Shown piece by piece: positions 52,846 to 60,753 of a stretch of 64,000 nt of DNA. The DNA comes from Chitinophagales bacterium. GTDB lineage: Bacteria > Bacteroidota > Bacteroidia > Chitinophagales > UBA2359. The position numbers and the translations under genes are program-made. The notes beneath the pieces were generated by a model. The model made no database searches. It was not told the DNA's origin and saw only the letters and a program-made list of their open reading frames with translations. The stretch lies in assembly GCA_020636475.1 (NCBI GenBank), contig JACJXU010000001.1:1-64000 (forward strand). Direction: 5' to 3'. How positions within the stretch are numbered: the stretch's first letter is position 1; each line of letters begins with the position of its first letter.

Positions 52846-53061
52846 TTAGAATTTCAAAATTTCCGGCAATGATGCTTTTAGGATAAAAGTCAATTACGCT
52901 ACTAGTGGCACTTTGCGTTTTAATCATTTGTTCGTCTTTTTAGTATTTGTATTATTTACTTCCCTAAACAGACAACTTTGGACTATAAGCAGTTTAAATT
53001 ATTTTTCAATAAACTTATTCCTTTTCATATCTTTGAGATGGGCAATAGATATTTTTTGTTT
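52846..53061 (-). repeat. 216-bp inverted duplication, copy A
   Basis: The minus strand of this stretch matches 56753-56969 (plus strand) over about 216 bp with roughly 85-90% identity by eye. It carries the tail of an ORF (KQKISIAHLKD, then RNKFIEK and a stop), a 100-bp AT-rich gap, and the start of a second ORF (MIKTQS, then DFYPKSIIAGNFEIL) that stops matching 17 bp from the dusB end. The encoded IIAGNFEIL region resembles the IPT-like domain of large Bacteroidota secreted proteases. This is a truncated gene fragment, not an intact gene. Confidence 0.75.
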
Positions 53062-53089
53062 AATTGAATTGCCTATTATACTAAAATCA

Positions 53090-53545
53090 ATGAATAATAT
53101 GACTTCAACATTACCCATTATCGCCGTAGGTAGCGACCACGCCGGATTTGCGTACAAGAACAATACTTGCATTTTTTTGAATGAACTGGGCTACGAAGTA
53201 ATAGATTTTGGTACTTTTTCTACCGATTCGGTCGATTATCCCGACTTTGCGCACCCTTTGGCAGAAGCGATTGAAAATGGTGAAGCTGCGCTGGGGTTTT
53301 TGTTTTGCGGAAGTGCCAATGGTGTGGCAATAACTGCCAACAAACATCAAGCTATCCGAGCTGCCATAAGTTGGATGCCCGAACTGGCGCAACTTGCCCG
53401 CCAACACAATGATGCCAATGTGTTGTGTATTCCGGCGCGTTTTGTAGCCTGGGAACTTGCTCAAACCATGATGACTACTTTTTTGAATACTTCTTTTGAA
53501 GCCGGACGACACGCTACGCGCGTAGGAAAAATTGGGTGTGGGTGA
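53090..53545 (+). CDS. rpiB: Ribose 5-phosphate isomerase B
   Basis: 151 aa from ATG 53090 (the ATG at 53099 is also possible). RpiB interconverts ribose-5-P and ribulose-5-P. AVGSDHAGF (about 12-20) binds the substrate. The catalytic Cys is in FLFCGSANGVAITANKHQAIRAA, the Bacteroidota variant of CGTGxG. Arg/His contacts are in the NDANVLCIPARFV region. It lies within the segment bracketed by the inverted duplication, but its sequence looks native. Confidence 0.92.
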   Translation: MNNMTSTLPIIAVGSDHAGFAYKNNTCIFLNELGYEVIDFGTFSTDSVDYPDFAHPLAEAIENGEAALGFLFCGSANGVAITANKHQAIRAAISWMPELAQLARQHNDANVLCIPARFVAWELAQTMMTTFLNTSFEAGRHATRVGKIGCG

Positions 53546-53703
53546 GAGATGTTTCGACTCAAATTAGGTCATCATACATTCATAAAAAGTTTCCCTAAAA
53601 CTACTTGCCATTAACTTAATACCTTTTAAATTTCACCTCAAACAGTATTTATACAAACTGCTTATTTTTACGCGTTTATTCGCTAAATGATTTATTTTGT
53701 GTC

Positions 53704-55317
53704 ATGAAAAAAATTCTCCTTCTTTCTTTCCTTCTTACCCAAATTGTTAACGCACAAATAGACCGACCCAAATTGGTGGTGGGCATTGTGGTGGACCAAA
53801 TGCGCAACGAATATTTGTACCGATTTAATGATGATTTTGGCAAAGATGGCTTCAAACGGCTGATGAAAAACGGCTTTGTGTACAACAATATGCAGTTTAA
53901 TTATATGCCTACTTACACCGGGCCCGGACACTCTTCGGTTTATACCGGCACTACGCCAATGTATCATGGTATTGTAGGCAACGATTTTATTGTTAAGCAG
54001 GGCTATCGCGAAATGTACTGTGCGCAAGACGATAGCGTACACGTGCTGGGCGTGGCTGCCGTACCAACGGAAGGTGCGATGTCGCCGAAAAACTTATTGA
54101 CCACTACCGTGACTGACGAACTGAAACTCGCCACCAATTTTGAAGGCAAGGTAATTGGTATGAGCATTAAAGACCGTGGCGCAATTCTTCCGGCGGGGCA
54201 TTTTGCCGATTTTGCTTATTGGCTTTCGGACAGCGGAAACTTTATTTCGAGTAGTTTTTACGGTGATGCTTTGCCCGAATGGGTAGATAATTTTAATGCC
54301 CAAAAGCATTATGAAACCTATCTAAAAAAAGGTTGGCAACTGCTCAAAGATGCTGGCGAATACAACGAAAGTCTGACGGATAGCAATCCTTATGAAGCAA
54401 AAATTTTTGGTGTTTTAGACCCAATATTTCCTTACAATCTTTGGCAAGGGTACGAAACCATAGGAGCCAGACTCATAAAAGTTACACCTTACGGCAATGA
54501 TATTTTGTTGGATTTTGCGAAAGAAACGATTGAACACGAGCAACTGGGGCAAGATGATGTCACAGATTTTTTGGCAATTAGTTTTTCTTCGACCGACTAT
54601 ATTGGACACGCGATGGGCGCGCGCAGTATGGAAATACAGGACACTTATTTGCGCTTGGATAATAATATGGCGGATTTGCTGCATTTTTTAGATAAAAAAG
54701 TGGGCAAAGGGCAATATGTTGTTTTTCTTACCGCCGACCACGCTTGTGCGGAAAATCCACAGTTTTTGCACGACCACAAATACGAGGTTTCTTCGGTGAG
54801 TTTTTTGGCAATGAAACAGCAACTGATGGATTTTTCGGTGGAAAACTTTGGGGAAAATTTTATAAAATATTATGAAAACCAGAACATCTATTTCGATTTT
54901 GAGAAAATAGACTCCGCCGGACTTGATGCCGCGACTGTGATGCAAGGGGTAAAAACGTTTTTGGAGGAAGATGCTGCCATTCGGCGCGTTTATACGCAAG
55001 AGGAAATACTTAATCCGAGTGTGGTAGATCCTTTGCTGCAAGCCATTAGCAGAGGCTATAATACGAAACTGAGCGGGGAACTCGTAATTTTGTACGAGCC
55101 GGGCTATATGGAATATGGCAGTACAGGTACTACGCACGGTACGCCTTATGGCTATGATACGGGCGTTCCGGCTTTGTTTTATGGCTGGCATATTCCCAAA
55201 GGCAATAGTGCCGAAGCGCATTACATTACGGAAATTGCGCCTACTATTGCCCAACTTTTGCATATAATGAATCCCAGTGGCAGCGAAGGCAAGGTATTGA
55301 AGGAGATAGTGCGCTAA
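53704..55317 (+). CDS. pafA: PafA-type alkaline phosphatase / phosphodiesterase superfamily enzyme
   Basis: 537 aa with a signal peptide (about 1-17), periplasmic or secreted. Features of the PafA alkaline phosphatase: VVDQM (Asp ligand, about 29-33), nucleophile Thr in YTGPGHSSVYTG (about 72-83), Asn in GNDF (about 96-99), Lys and Arg in SIKDRGAILPAGH (about 156-168), metal ligands in FSSTDYIGHAMG and TADHACAE, and a late HG in GTTHGTPYGYD. PafA is a phosphate-insensitive monoesterase common in Bacteroidota. No Pho-box-like site was recognised upstream. Confidence 0.88.
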   Translation: MKKILLLSFLLTQIVNAQIDRPKLVVGIVVDQMRNEYLYRFNDDFGKDGFKRLMKNGFVYNNMQFNYMPTYTGPGHSSVYTGTTPMYHGIVGNDFIVKQGYREMYCAQDDSVHVLGVAAVPTEGAMSPKNLLTTTVTDELKLATNFEGKVIGMSIKDRGAILPAGHFADFAYWLSDSGNFISSSFYGDALPEWVDNFNAQKHYETYLKKGWQLLKDAGEYNESLTDSNPYEAKIFGVLDPIFPYNLWQGYETIGARLIKVTPYGNDILLDFAKETIEHEQLGQDDVTDFLAISFSSTDYIGHAMGARSMEIQDTYLRLDNNMADLLHFLDKKVGKGQYVVFLTADHACAENPQFLHDHKYEVSSVSFLAMKQQLMDFSVENFGENFIKYYENQNIYFDFEKIDSAGLDAATVMQGVKTFLEEDAAIRRVYTQEEILNPSVVDPLLQAISRGYNTKLSGELVILYEPGYMEYGSTGTTHGTPYGYDTGVPALFYGWHIPKGNSAEAHYITEIAPTIAQLLHIMNPSGSEGKVLKEIVR

Positions 55318-55395
55318 GGGGGGAAAATTGTTTTTTCTTTTTGGTTCTTTTCAGTGTTGTCATACACAAGCTATTTGATGAAGACACAAGCGTTT

Positions 55396-55432
55396 TAAGT
55401 ACTTGAACAAAAGAAAACCAGTATAAATTATT
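55396..55432 (+). repeat. Dispersed 37-bp repeat, copy 2
   Basis: TAAGTACTTGAACAAAAGAA followed by AACCAGTATAAATTATT; matches the minus strand at 26035-26071 with four differences by eye. Its right end runs into the direct repeat that flanks the palindromic element. Confidence 0.65.
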
Positions 55433-55563
55433 GAATATTGTTTTTGTGTAACTTTGTGCAGAACTTTGTGTAACATTGTGCTATTATTGGTACACTAAGT
55501 TGCACTAAGTATTTCACTAAGTCACACAAAGTAATTTAAAAAGCCAGTATAAACATTATTGAT
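55418..55563. repeat. Palindromic intergenic element flanked by direct repeats
   Basis: The left part has iterated TTTGTG units (AACTTTGTGCAGAACTTTGTG, then TAACATTGTG). The right part has their complement as iterated CACTAAGT units and CACACAAAG, so a transcript could fold into an imperfect long hairpin. The element is bracketed by direct repeats CCAGTATAAATTATTGA (55418) and CCAGTATAAACATTATTGA (55543). A related stretch (CATTGTGCTTTGTGTAGCAT, then TTTTTCACAAAG) occurs at about 60860-60920. Confidence 0.55.
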
Positions 55564-55629
55564 ACTCCTTTGCAAATTATCTAAGCCAATACTTGATTTC
55601 TTTTAGGTAAATACTTATTAGCATAAATA

Positions 55630-56023
55630 ATGAAAAAGTCTGCTAATTTTTCCCTTAAAAAGATTGAAGAGTTTCCGTTTTGCCTTCAATGGTATATGCA
55701 ATCTCATTAAAAAAGAACACAATGCGAGAATACATTTTGTTGCTTTGATGGGTGCGATAGGATTTGGGATATTGTTTAAAATCAGCTTGAACGAATGGAT
55801 TGCAATTACGATAGTTTCAGGGCTTGTAATACTGACGGAGCTAATTAATACGGCTATAGAACAACTTGCAGACTTTGTCGAACCCGAAAGGAATGAAAAA
55901 ATCGGACTGATTAAAGATTACTGCGCCGGAGCTGTGTTGATTTCCGCAATTATTGCTTTAATTGTCGGTGCATTGATTTTCACACCTAAGCTGACTGAAA
56001 TAGTAAAAACTATTCATCCATAA
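55630..56023 (+). CDS. dgkA: Diacylglycerol kinase (prokaryotic), possible frameshift near the start
   Basis: Small inner-membrane kinase making phosphatidic acid. From about 55664 the frame reads MKSFRFAFNGICNLIKKEHNARIH, three transmembrane helices and the catalytic stretch NTAIEQLADFVEPERNEKIGLIKDYCAGAVL. The in-frame start there is a TTG (119 aa). An ATG at 55630 opens MKKSANFSLKK in a different frame, which joins the gene if one base near 55660 is removed, giving SLKKLKSFRFAFNG, the normal DgkA N-terminus. So either a TTG start or a one-base error/frameshift; the body of the gene is intact. Confidence 0.85.
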
Positions 56024-56117
56024 AATCACCCACAACAATAGTTACAAGTCACTTCCACCACCGCGCCTACCTATCCTTTTAAGAAAATTGTCTAAGTCCT
56101 AATATTTTTTTCTTCAA

Positions 56118-56180
56118 ATTTTAATTCTTTCCCTCAAACTTTGGGGTTTTTACACGCAAGATTTAATTCTTTCACTCAAA
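56118..56180. promoter_or_regulatory. Two direct repeats 42 bp apart upstream of the HTH gene
   Basis: TTTAATTCTTTCCCTCAAA (from 56120) and TTTAATTCTTTCACTCAAA (from 56162) differ at one position and are 42 bp apart, four helical turns. The second copy overlaps the expected -33 region of the promoter at 56188-56195. This is the layout of an operator pair, possibly for autoregulation by the HTH protein. Confidence 0.45.
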
Positions 56181-56187
56181 TATTTAG

Positions 56188-56195
56188 TATTTTTG
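56188..56195 (+). promoter_or_regulatory. Candidate -7 element of the HTH gene
   Basis: TATTTTTG matches TAnnTTTG, 29 bp before the ATG at 56225. Confidence 0.4.
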
Positions 56196-56224
56196 TTTAT
56201 TATCTCTACCTCAAACCACTTTTT

Positions 56225-56587
56225 ATGCACTTAACACAGAAAAAATATCTGCTTGGCAACAATCAACCGCCGCATGTAGGCAATTTGATTAAACGTATTT
56301 TACAAACAAGGGCAATGAACAAATCGGTTCTTGCCAGACAACTCAATGTAACCGCCGGAGTGGTGCATACTTACGTAAAAAAGAACTCTTTGCAGCTTAC
56401 TATTGTGTGGCGCATTAGCAACATTTTGGGCTATAATTTTCTGATACACTTAGGCGAGCAAGTGCCCGTGGACTACACCACCCAAAAAGAGAAAGCCCTG
56501 CAAGCCAAAATAGATGCCTTGCAGGCAGAACACCAAAAACTTCAATCCGAAAACCAACTACTGCGGGATTTGGTGAGAGCGAGATGA
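56225..56587 (+). CDS. Small HTH (XRE-like) DNA-binding protein with coiled-coil tail
   Basis: 120 aa. Residues about 16-75 form an XRE-type helix-turn-helix (VGNLIKRILQTRAMNKSVLARQLNVTAGVVHTYVKKNSLQLTIVWRISNILGYNFL). Residues about 88-117 are a heptad coiled coil (KALQAKIDALQAEHQKLQSENQLL), so it probably dimerises. ATG 56225 is chosen because upstream codons are unrelated AT-rich sequence. A pair of direct repeats upstream suggests autoregulation. Targets unknown. It lies inside the region bracketed by the inverted duplication. Confidence 0.8.
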   Translation: MHLTQKKYLLGNNQPPHVGNLIKRILQTRAMNKSVLARQLNVTAGVVHTYVKKNSLQLTIVWRISNILGYNFLIHLGEQVPVDYTTQKEKALQAKIDALQAEHQKLQSENQLLRDLVRAR

Positions 56588-56752
56588 GAAACTTTGGGGA
56601 ATTGCACAGCTTTTTTTGCCGTATTCCACTACGATATCCACTTATTGTGGAAAACTTTTTGCACAACATAGCGAGGGTTGGCGATATTTTTCAATGGTTT
56701 GGGAGTTACAATAGATAATTTCATTCTCATAAATATTATCTATCCTTTTTAC

Positions 56753-56969
56753 AAACAAAAAATATCTATAGCCCATCTCAAAGATGCGACAAGGAATAAG
56801 TTTATTGAAAAATAATTTAAACCGCTTATAGTCCAAAACTGTCTGTTTGGGAAAGTAAATAATACAAATACTAAGAAGATGAGCTAATAATTAAAACGCA
56901 AAGTACGACTGGTAGTATAACGGACTTTTATCCTAAAAGCATTGTTGCCGGAAATTTTGAAATTCTAAC
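56753..56969 (+). repeat. 216-bp inverted duplication, copy B
   Basis: Plus-strand copy of 52846-53061. It contains the ORF tail KQKISIAHLKDATRNKFIEK and stop at about 56814, the AT-rich gap, and the second ORF region DFYPKSIVAGNFEIL. Differences include several at third codon positions and a lost ATG (ATT at 56890 in place of the ATGATT of copy A). Upstream of 56753 the ORF tail extends further left in this copy only. Confidence 0.75.
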
Positions 56970-57183
56970 CATAGAAGGAACAGGTTTTGGCAATACTTCC
57001 GGTAGTGTGTTTTTTGCTTGCTTGTTTGCACTACGAGGAGACAAAGAAAATACCTTACATTACTTAGCTCACAGCCTCGCCCAAAAAGAAATAACGCCTG
57101 ACTTTGTAAAAAAAGATGAAGATTGGAAAAACTACCGCAACGATGAAGATTTTATAAACTTGCTAAAAAAATATACCCCCTAA
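56890..57183 (+). pseudogene. Chimeric gene remnant: IPT-like domain start joined to an unrelated C-terminus
   Basis: One open frame of about 98 codons without a start codon. The first part (TQSTTGSITDFYPKSI, VAGNFEIL, TIEGTGFGNTSGSVFFA) is the beginning of an IPT-like domain of Bacteroidota secreted metalloprotease-like proteins. It breaks off after SVFFA and continues as ALRGDKENTLHYLAHSLAQ, KEITPDFVKKDEDWKNYRND, EDFINLLKKY and a stop, which looks like the C-terminal tail of a TPR protein. The junction is near 57025. Both source genes are absent from the window. Confidence 0.6.
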
Positions 57184-57673
57184 GCAAGCACAACAACCGA
57201 GCGTTGAGCGAAGTCGAAACGCAACCAACACTACCCAAAGTACATTTCGGCTCCGCTCAATGTGCAAGTTCCAACCGAGCGTTGAGCGAAACTCAAACCA
57301 AGCATTTTAGATTTCTCCCATTCGGTCGAAATGACACATTTAGAGTATATGTGTAAAAGTATTTTATTACAACTAAGAGAGAAAACACAACACGCTCCTC
57401 ATTGTCCTCCCGAACGCAAGTGAAGGAACTCAAACCCAAGCCGTTAGATTTCTCCCATCCAGTCGAAAGGACAAAGCTAAAAACAAAACGCCCGCAAGCT
57501 CGAAGCCTTGGCATTTGAGAAAAAGCGTTAAGAAAAATGCAGTAGCGCAGCGTTAAAAAATAAATGCTGTTTGAAGAACGTAGCCTATAACCAATTTGTC
57601 ATACTGAACGAAGTGAAGTATCTCAATTTTTCATCAAGATTGAACTCCTGTTTCAAGACAAAAGAACCAAGCC
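57184..57673. repeat. 490-bp intergenic cluster of dispersed repeats
   Basis: No gene. Contains the second and third copies of the GAGCGTTGAGCG repeat (57196-57222 full, 57274-57290 partial); two copies of a GATTTCTCCCAT-TCGGTCGAAA type unit (about 57310 and 57447); and GTCATACTGAACGAAGTGAAG (about 57598). All are of the kind scattered between genes in many Bacteroidota genomes. It separates the chimeric remnant from the end of uvrA. Confidence 0.7.
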
Positions 57674-60475
57674 TCACTTCATTTTCTCCCGCAAAAACGT
57701 AGCCGTATGCGAGTTTTCCACCTTACACAAATCTTCCGGCGTACCCTGAAACATCAAATGTCCACCCTCCGCTCCACCTTCGGGACCAATATCTATCACC
57801 CAATCAGCGTATTTTATCACATCAAGGTTGTGTTCTATCAGTATCACCGTATGCCCTTTGTCAATCAATGCCTCAAAGGCTTTAAGCAAAATATAAATGT
57901 CGTGAAAATGCAAACCCGTAGTCGGTTCATCAAAAATAAACACAATCCCCTTTTGGCGCGAACTCTGCCCCAAAAAAGAAGCCAATTTCAGACGTTGCGC
58001 CTCGCCGCCACTAAGCGTACTGCTGGCTTGTCCTACTTGCAAATAGCCCAAGCCCACTTCCACCAAAGGAGCCAAACTTTGTTCAATGTTTTTTATATCC
58101 TTAAAAAAATCGTAGGCTTCGGCAATCGTCATATTCAGCACGTCCGAAATGCTTTTCCCCTTGTACTGCACCTCCAAAATTTCGTCTTTAAAACGCTTGC
58201 CCTTACAGTCATCGCACACCAAATGCACATCTGCCAAAAACTGCATTTCTACCACCACTTCACCATCGCCTTTACAAGTTTCGCAGCGACCACCTTCGGT
58301 GTTAAACGAAAAATGTTTGGCTTTATAACCGCGCACCTTAGCTAATTTTTGTTGGCAAAAAATATCGCGAATGTGGTCGTAGGCTTTTACATAAGTTACG
58401 GCATTGGAGCGCGAAGAACGCCCAATAGGATTTTGATCCACCATTTCTATTTGCGAAACCGCGCGCAAATCGCCGGAAATTTCGGCAAACTTGCCCAACT
58501 TTGGGGCGGCATTGCCCAAATGCTGCTGCACTGCCGGATACAACACTTCCAGCACCAACGATGTCTTTCCCGAACCGCTTACACCGCTCACCACCGTAAG
58601 CGTATTGAGCGGAAACGTAACGTCAATATTTTTGAGATTGTGCTGATACACGCCTTTAAGCTGAATTTTGTTTGTAAATTTTCGTCTTTGGGCAGGAACA
58701 GGAATTTCCAAAACCTGCGTCAAATATTTGCCGGTAAGGCTTTCTTCGCATTTTTCAATCGCTTTGGCAGCACCTGCAAAAACCACTTCGCCGCCCAAGT
58801 GTCCCGCCAGCGGTCCCATATCCACCAAATAATCCGCTTGCCGAATAATATCTTCTTCGTGTTCTACCACTACTACCGTATTGCCCAAGGCTTGAAGTTT
58901 TTTCAGCATTTCAATCAATTTTTGCGTATCGCGCGGATGTAAGCCAATACTCGGTTCATCTAAAATATAAAGCGATTGCGTAAGATTGCTGCCCAAACTG
59001 CGCGTAAGTTGTATGCGCTGACTTTCGCCGCCCGACAAGCTCGCCGCAGAACGATTGAGGTTTAGATAAGGAAGCCCTAAATGAATGAGAAATTCCAATC
59101 GGTTGTTTATTTCGATTAAAATACGCGCAGCAATCTTTGTTTTTTGCGGATTTAAAGATAAATTTTTAAAAAAATCTTGCAACGCATCTAAGGGCAATAG
59201 CAGCAAATCAATGATAGATTTATCGTTTATTTTTACATAATGGGCATCTTTGCGTAAGCGCGTACCTTGACAATCTTTGCAAACCGTTCGCCCGCGATAT
59301 CGGGCAAGCAAAATGCGATAATGTATTTTGTACAAATTTTGCTCCACCATCGCAAAAAAATCATCAATACCTTCTATTTCTTTATTTCCTTTCCAAAGTA
59401 AATTGTATTCCTGCTCGGAGAGCAAGCGAATGGGTTTGTGTATCGGAAAATTGTATTTGGCTGCTTGCGCTATAAAATTATCTTTCCAAAGACTCATTTT
59501 TTCGCCGCTCCACGCCGCCACAGCTCCTTCGTAAACCGACAAATTTTTGTTGGGAATAACCAAATCTTCGTCTATACCAATAATACTGCCCAAACCCTCG
59601 CAAGTTTTGCAAGCACCATACGAATTATTGAAATTGAAAAAAGCATCGCTGGGTTCTTCAAACTGCATACCATCGGCTTCGAAGCGGTTGGAGAAAAATG
59701 TTTTTTCTGCCGAATCGGGAAAATGTACGATACAAAAACCGCCACTTTCATTAAAAGCCGTCTGCACCGAATCCGCTGCACGGCTCAGGAAATAGTCCTC
59801 TTTTTCGGCAGGAATTACCAAGCGGTCAATAAGCAGAAACAATGCTTCGGTATCCGTAAAATCGGCTATGTTGGGCAATACTTCTTCGGCAATGCGCAGT
59901 GTTTTGTTTTGATACACCAAGCGCGAAAAACCTTTTTGCAACAAAATTTCCACATTTTGCGCCAAACTACGGTCGGCAGTGTGGATAAAAGGACATAAAA
60001 TTTGCACTCTGGTATCAATAGGCAAGTCGCACAAATAATCTACCACATCCGTTACTTGCTGCTTTTCCACTTTTTGTCCGCTTATAGGCGAAAAAGTAGT
60101 ACCTACACGCGCAAAAAGCAGCCGCAAATAATCGTAAATTTCGGTAAGTGTGCCCACCGAAGAACGCGCATTGCGATTGCTGCTGTGCTGGTCTATGGCA
60201 ATAGCAGGACACAAACCCTGAATATAGTCCACATCCGGCTTGTTCATACGTTGTAAAAATTGCCGTGCGTAGGACGACAAACTCTCTACATAACGGCGTT
60301 GTCCTTCGGCAAAAAGCGTATCCATTGCCAGCGAAGATTTTCCCGAACCAGATACGCCTGTGAGTACAATAAAACTATTGCGCGGCAAACTTACCGATAC
60401 ATCTTTGAGATTGTGTAGGCGTGCGCCTTTAATAAATATTTCCGATTTGAGTTGTGCGTATTTGTTGTTTGACAT
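57674..60475 (-). CDS. uvrA: Excinuclease ABC subunit A
   Basis: 933 aa, DNA damage recognition ATPase of nucleotide excision repair. Two ABC modules: Walker A GVSGSGKSSLAM (about 33-44) and GVSGSGKTSLVLEVLYP (about 640); signatures LSGGESQRIQL and LSGGEAQRLKLASFLG; Walker B LYILDEPSIGLHPRD and IVFIFDEPTTGLHFHD. Zinc modules CKTCEGLGS with CKDCQGTRL, and CETCKGDGE with CDDCKGKRF. ATG 60475 is chosen over an upstream start 36 bp away, because family proteins begin close to KSEIFIKGARLHNLKD. Confidence 0.97.
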   Translation of the reverse strand: MSNNKYAQLKSEIFIKGARLHNLKDVSVSLPRNSFIVLTGVSGSGKSSLAMDTLFAEGQRRYVESLSSYARQFLQRMNKPDVDYIQGLCPAIAIDQHSSNRNARSSVGTLTEIYDYLRLLFARVGTTFSPISGQKVEKQQVTDVVDYLCDLPIDTRVQILCPFIHTADRSLAQNVEILLQKGFSRLVYQNKTLRIAEEVLPNIADFTDTEALFLLIDRLVIPAEKEDYFLSRAADSVQTAFNESGGFCIVHFPDSAEKTFFSNRFEADGMQFEEPSDAFFNFNNSYGACKTCEGLGSIIGIDEDLVIPNKNLSVYEGAVAAWSGEKMSLWKDNFIAQAAKYNFPIHKPIRLLSEQEYNLLWKGNKEIEGIDDFFAMVEQNLYKIHYRILLARYRGRTVCKDCQGTRLRKDAHYVKINDKSIIDLLLLPLDALQDFFKNLSLNPQKTKIAARILIEINNRLEFLIHLGLPYLNLNRSAASLSGGESQRIQLTRSLGSNLTQSLYILDEPSIGLHPRDTQKLIEMLKKLQALGNTVVVVEHEEDIIRQADYLVDMGPLAGHLGGEVVFAGAAKAIEKCEESLTGKYLTQVLEIPVPAQRRKFTNKIQLKGVYQHNLKNIDVTFPLNTLTVVSGVSGSGKTSLVLEVLYPAVQQHLGNAAPKLGKFAEISGDLRAVSQIEMVDQNPIGRSSRSNAVTYVKAYDHIRDIFCQQKLAKVRGYKAKHFSFNTEGGRCETCKGDGEVVVEMQFLADVHLVCDDCKGKRFKDEILEVQYKGKSISDVLNMTIAEAYDFFKDIKNIEQSLAPLVEVGLGYLQVGQASSTLSGGEAQRLKLASFLGQSSRQKGIVFIFDEPTTGLHFHDIYILLKAFEALIDKGHTVILIEHNLDVIKYADWVIDIGPEGGAEGGHLMFQGTPEDLCKVENSHTATFLREKMK

Positions 60476-60508
60476 AAACAATAAAAATAAACGAAGTTTT
60501 TTTAGTAA

Positions 60509-60516
60509 CAAAAGTA
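60509..60516 (-). promoter_or_regulatory. Candidate -7 element of uvrA
   Basis: TACTTTTG on the minus strand, exact TAnnTTTG match 34 bp before the ATG. No LexA-like palindrome was seen nearby. Confidence 0.42.
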
Positions 60517-60609
60517 AGCTACTTTCTGTTGAAAGCGAAAGATTTGTATTTATACTAAAATCGAATAGCTATTGCGTATTAGAAAAGGTAAAAATCTTTT
60601 TTTAGTATA

Positions 60610-60753
60610 GCAGTTTTGGGGCGTTAAAAATTTTTGAAGCCTTGGAAAAATTTAGCCCCAAAACTGCGGTTTTGCCTCAACGGGGCAAAAATACCTTGAA
60701 AAAAGTGTCGTTTCTTTTGCTTCGTTTTCTTTGGACAAGCAAAGAAAATGAAG
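60610..60753. repeat. Array of three consecutive hairpins
   Basis: Hairpin 1: GCAGTTTTGGGGC (60610-60622) with GCCCCAAAACTGC (60655-60667), plus an inner stem AAATTTTT/AAAAATTT. Hairpin 2: TTTTGCC/GGCAAAA (60670-60690). Hairpin 3: CTTCGTTTTCTTTG (60720-60733) with CAAAGAAAATGAAG (60740-60753), one mismatch. The first two are almost contiguous. No ORF crosses them. The set lies between divergently oriented space upstream of uvrA and the end of bioA. Confidence 0.6.

Larger units (their letters stand above)
55318..55629. other. 312-bp intergenic region with palindromic repeat element
   Basis: No gene found. It holds the second copy of the 37-bp dispersed repeat (55396-55432) and a palindromic TTTGTG/CACAAAG element flanked by short direct repeats (55418-55563), both listed separately. 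Confidence 0.6.

Noticed and set aside
52697..52927. A 76-codon minus-strand ORF across the end of dusB
   Set aside because: Only its first 27 codons belong to duplication copy A. The rest is antisense to dusB and has no coding character.
56415..56836. Minus-strand ORFs opposite the HTH gene and copy B
   Set aside because: They overlap the HTH coding sequence or read copy B in the wrong orientation, and show no recognisable motif.
57184..57673. CRISPR array
   Set aside because: Repeats are present, but the units differ in sequence and spacing and are of the intergenic dispersed type. There are no regular spacers and no cas genes.
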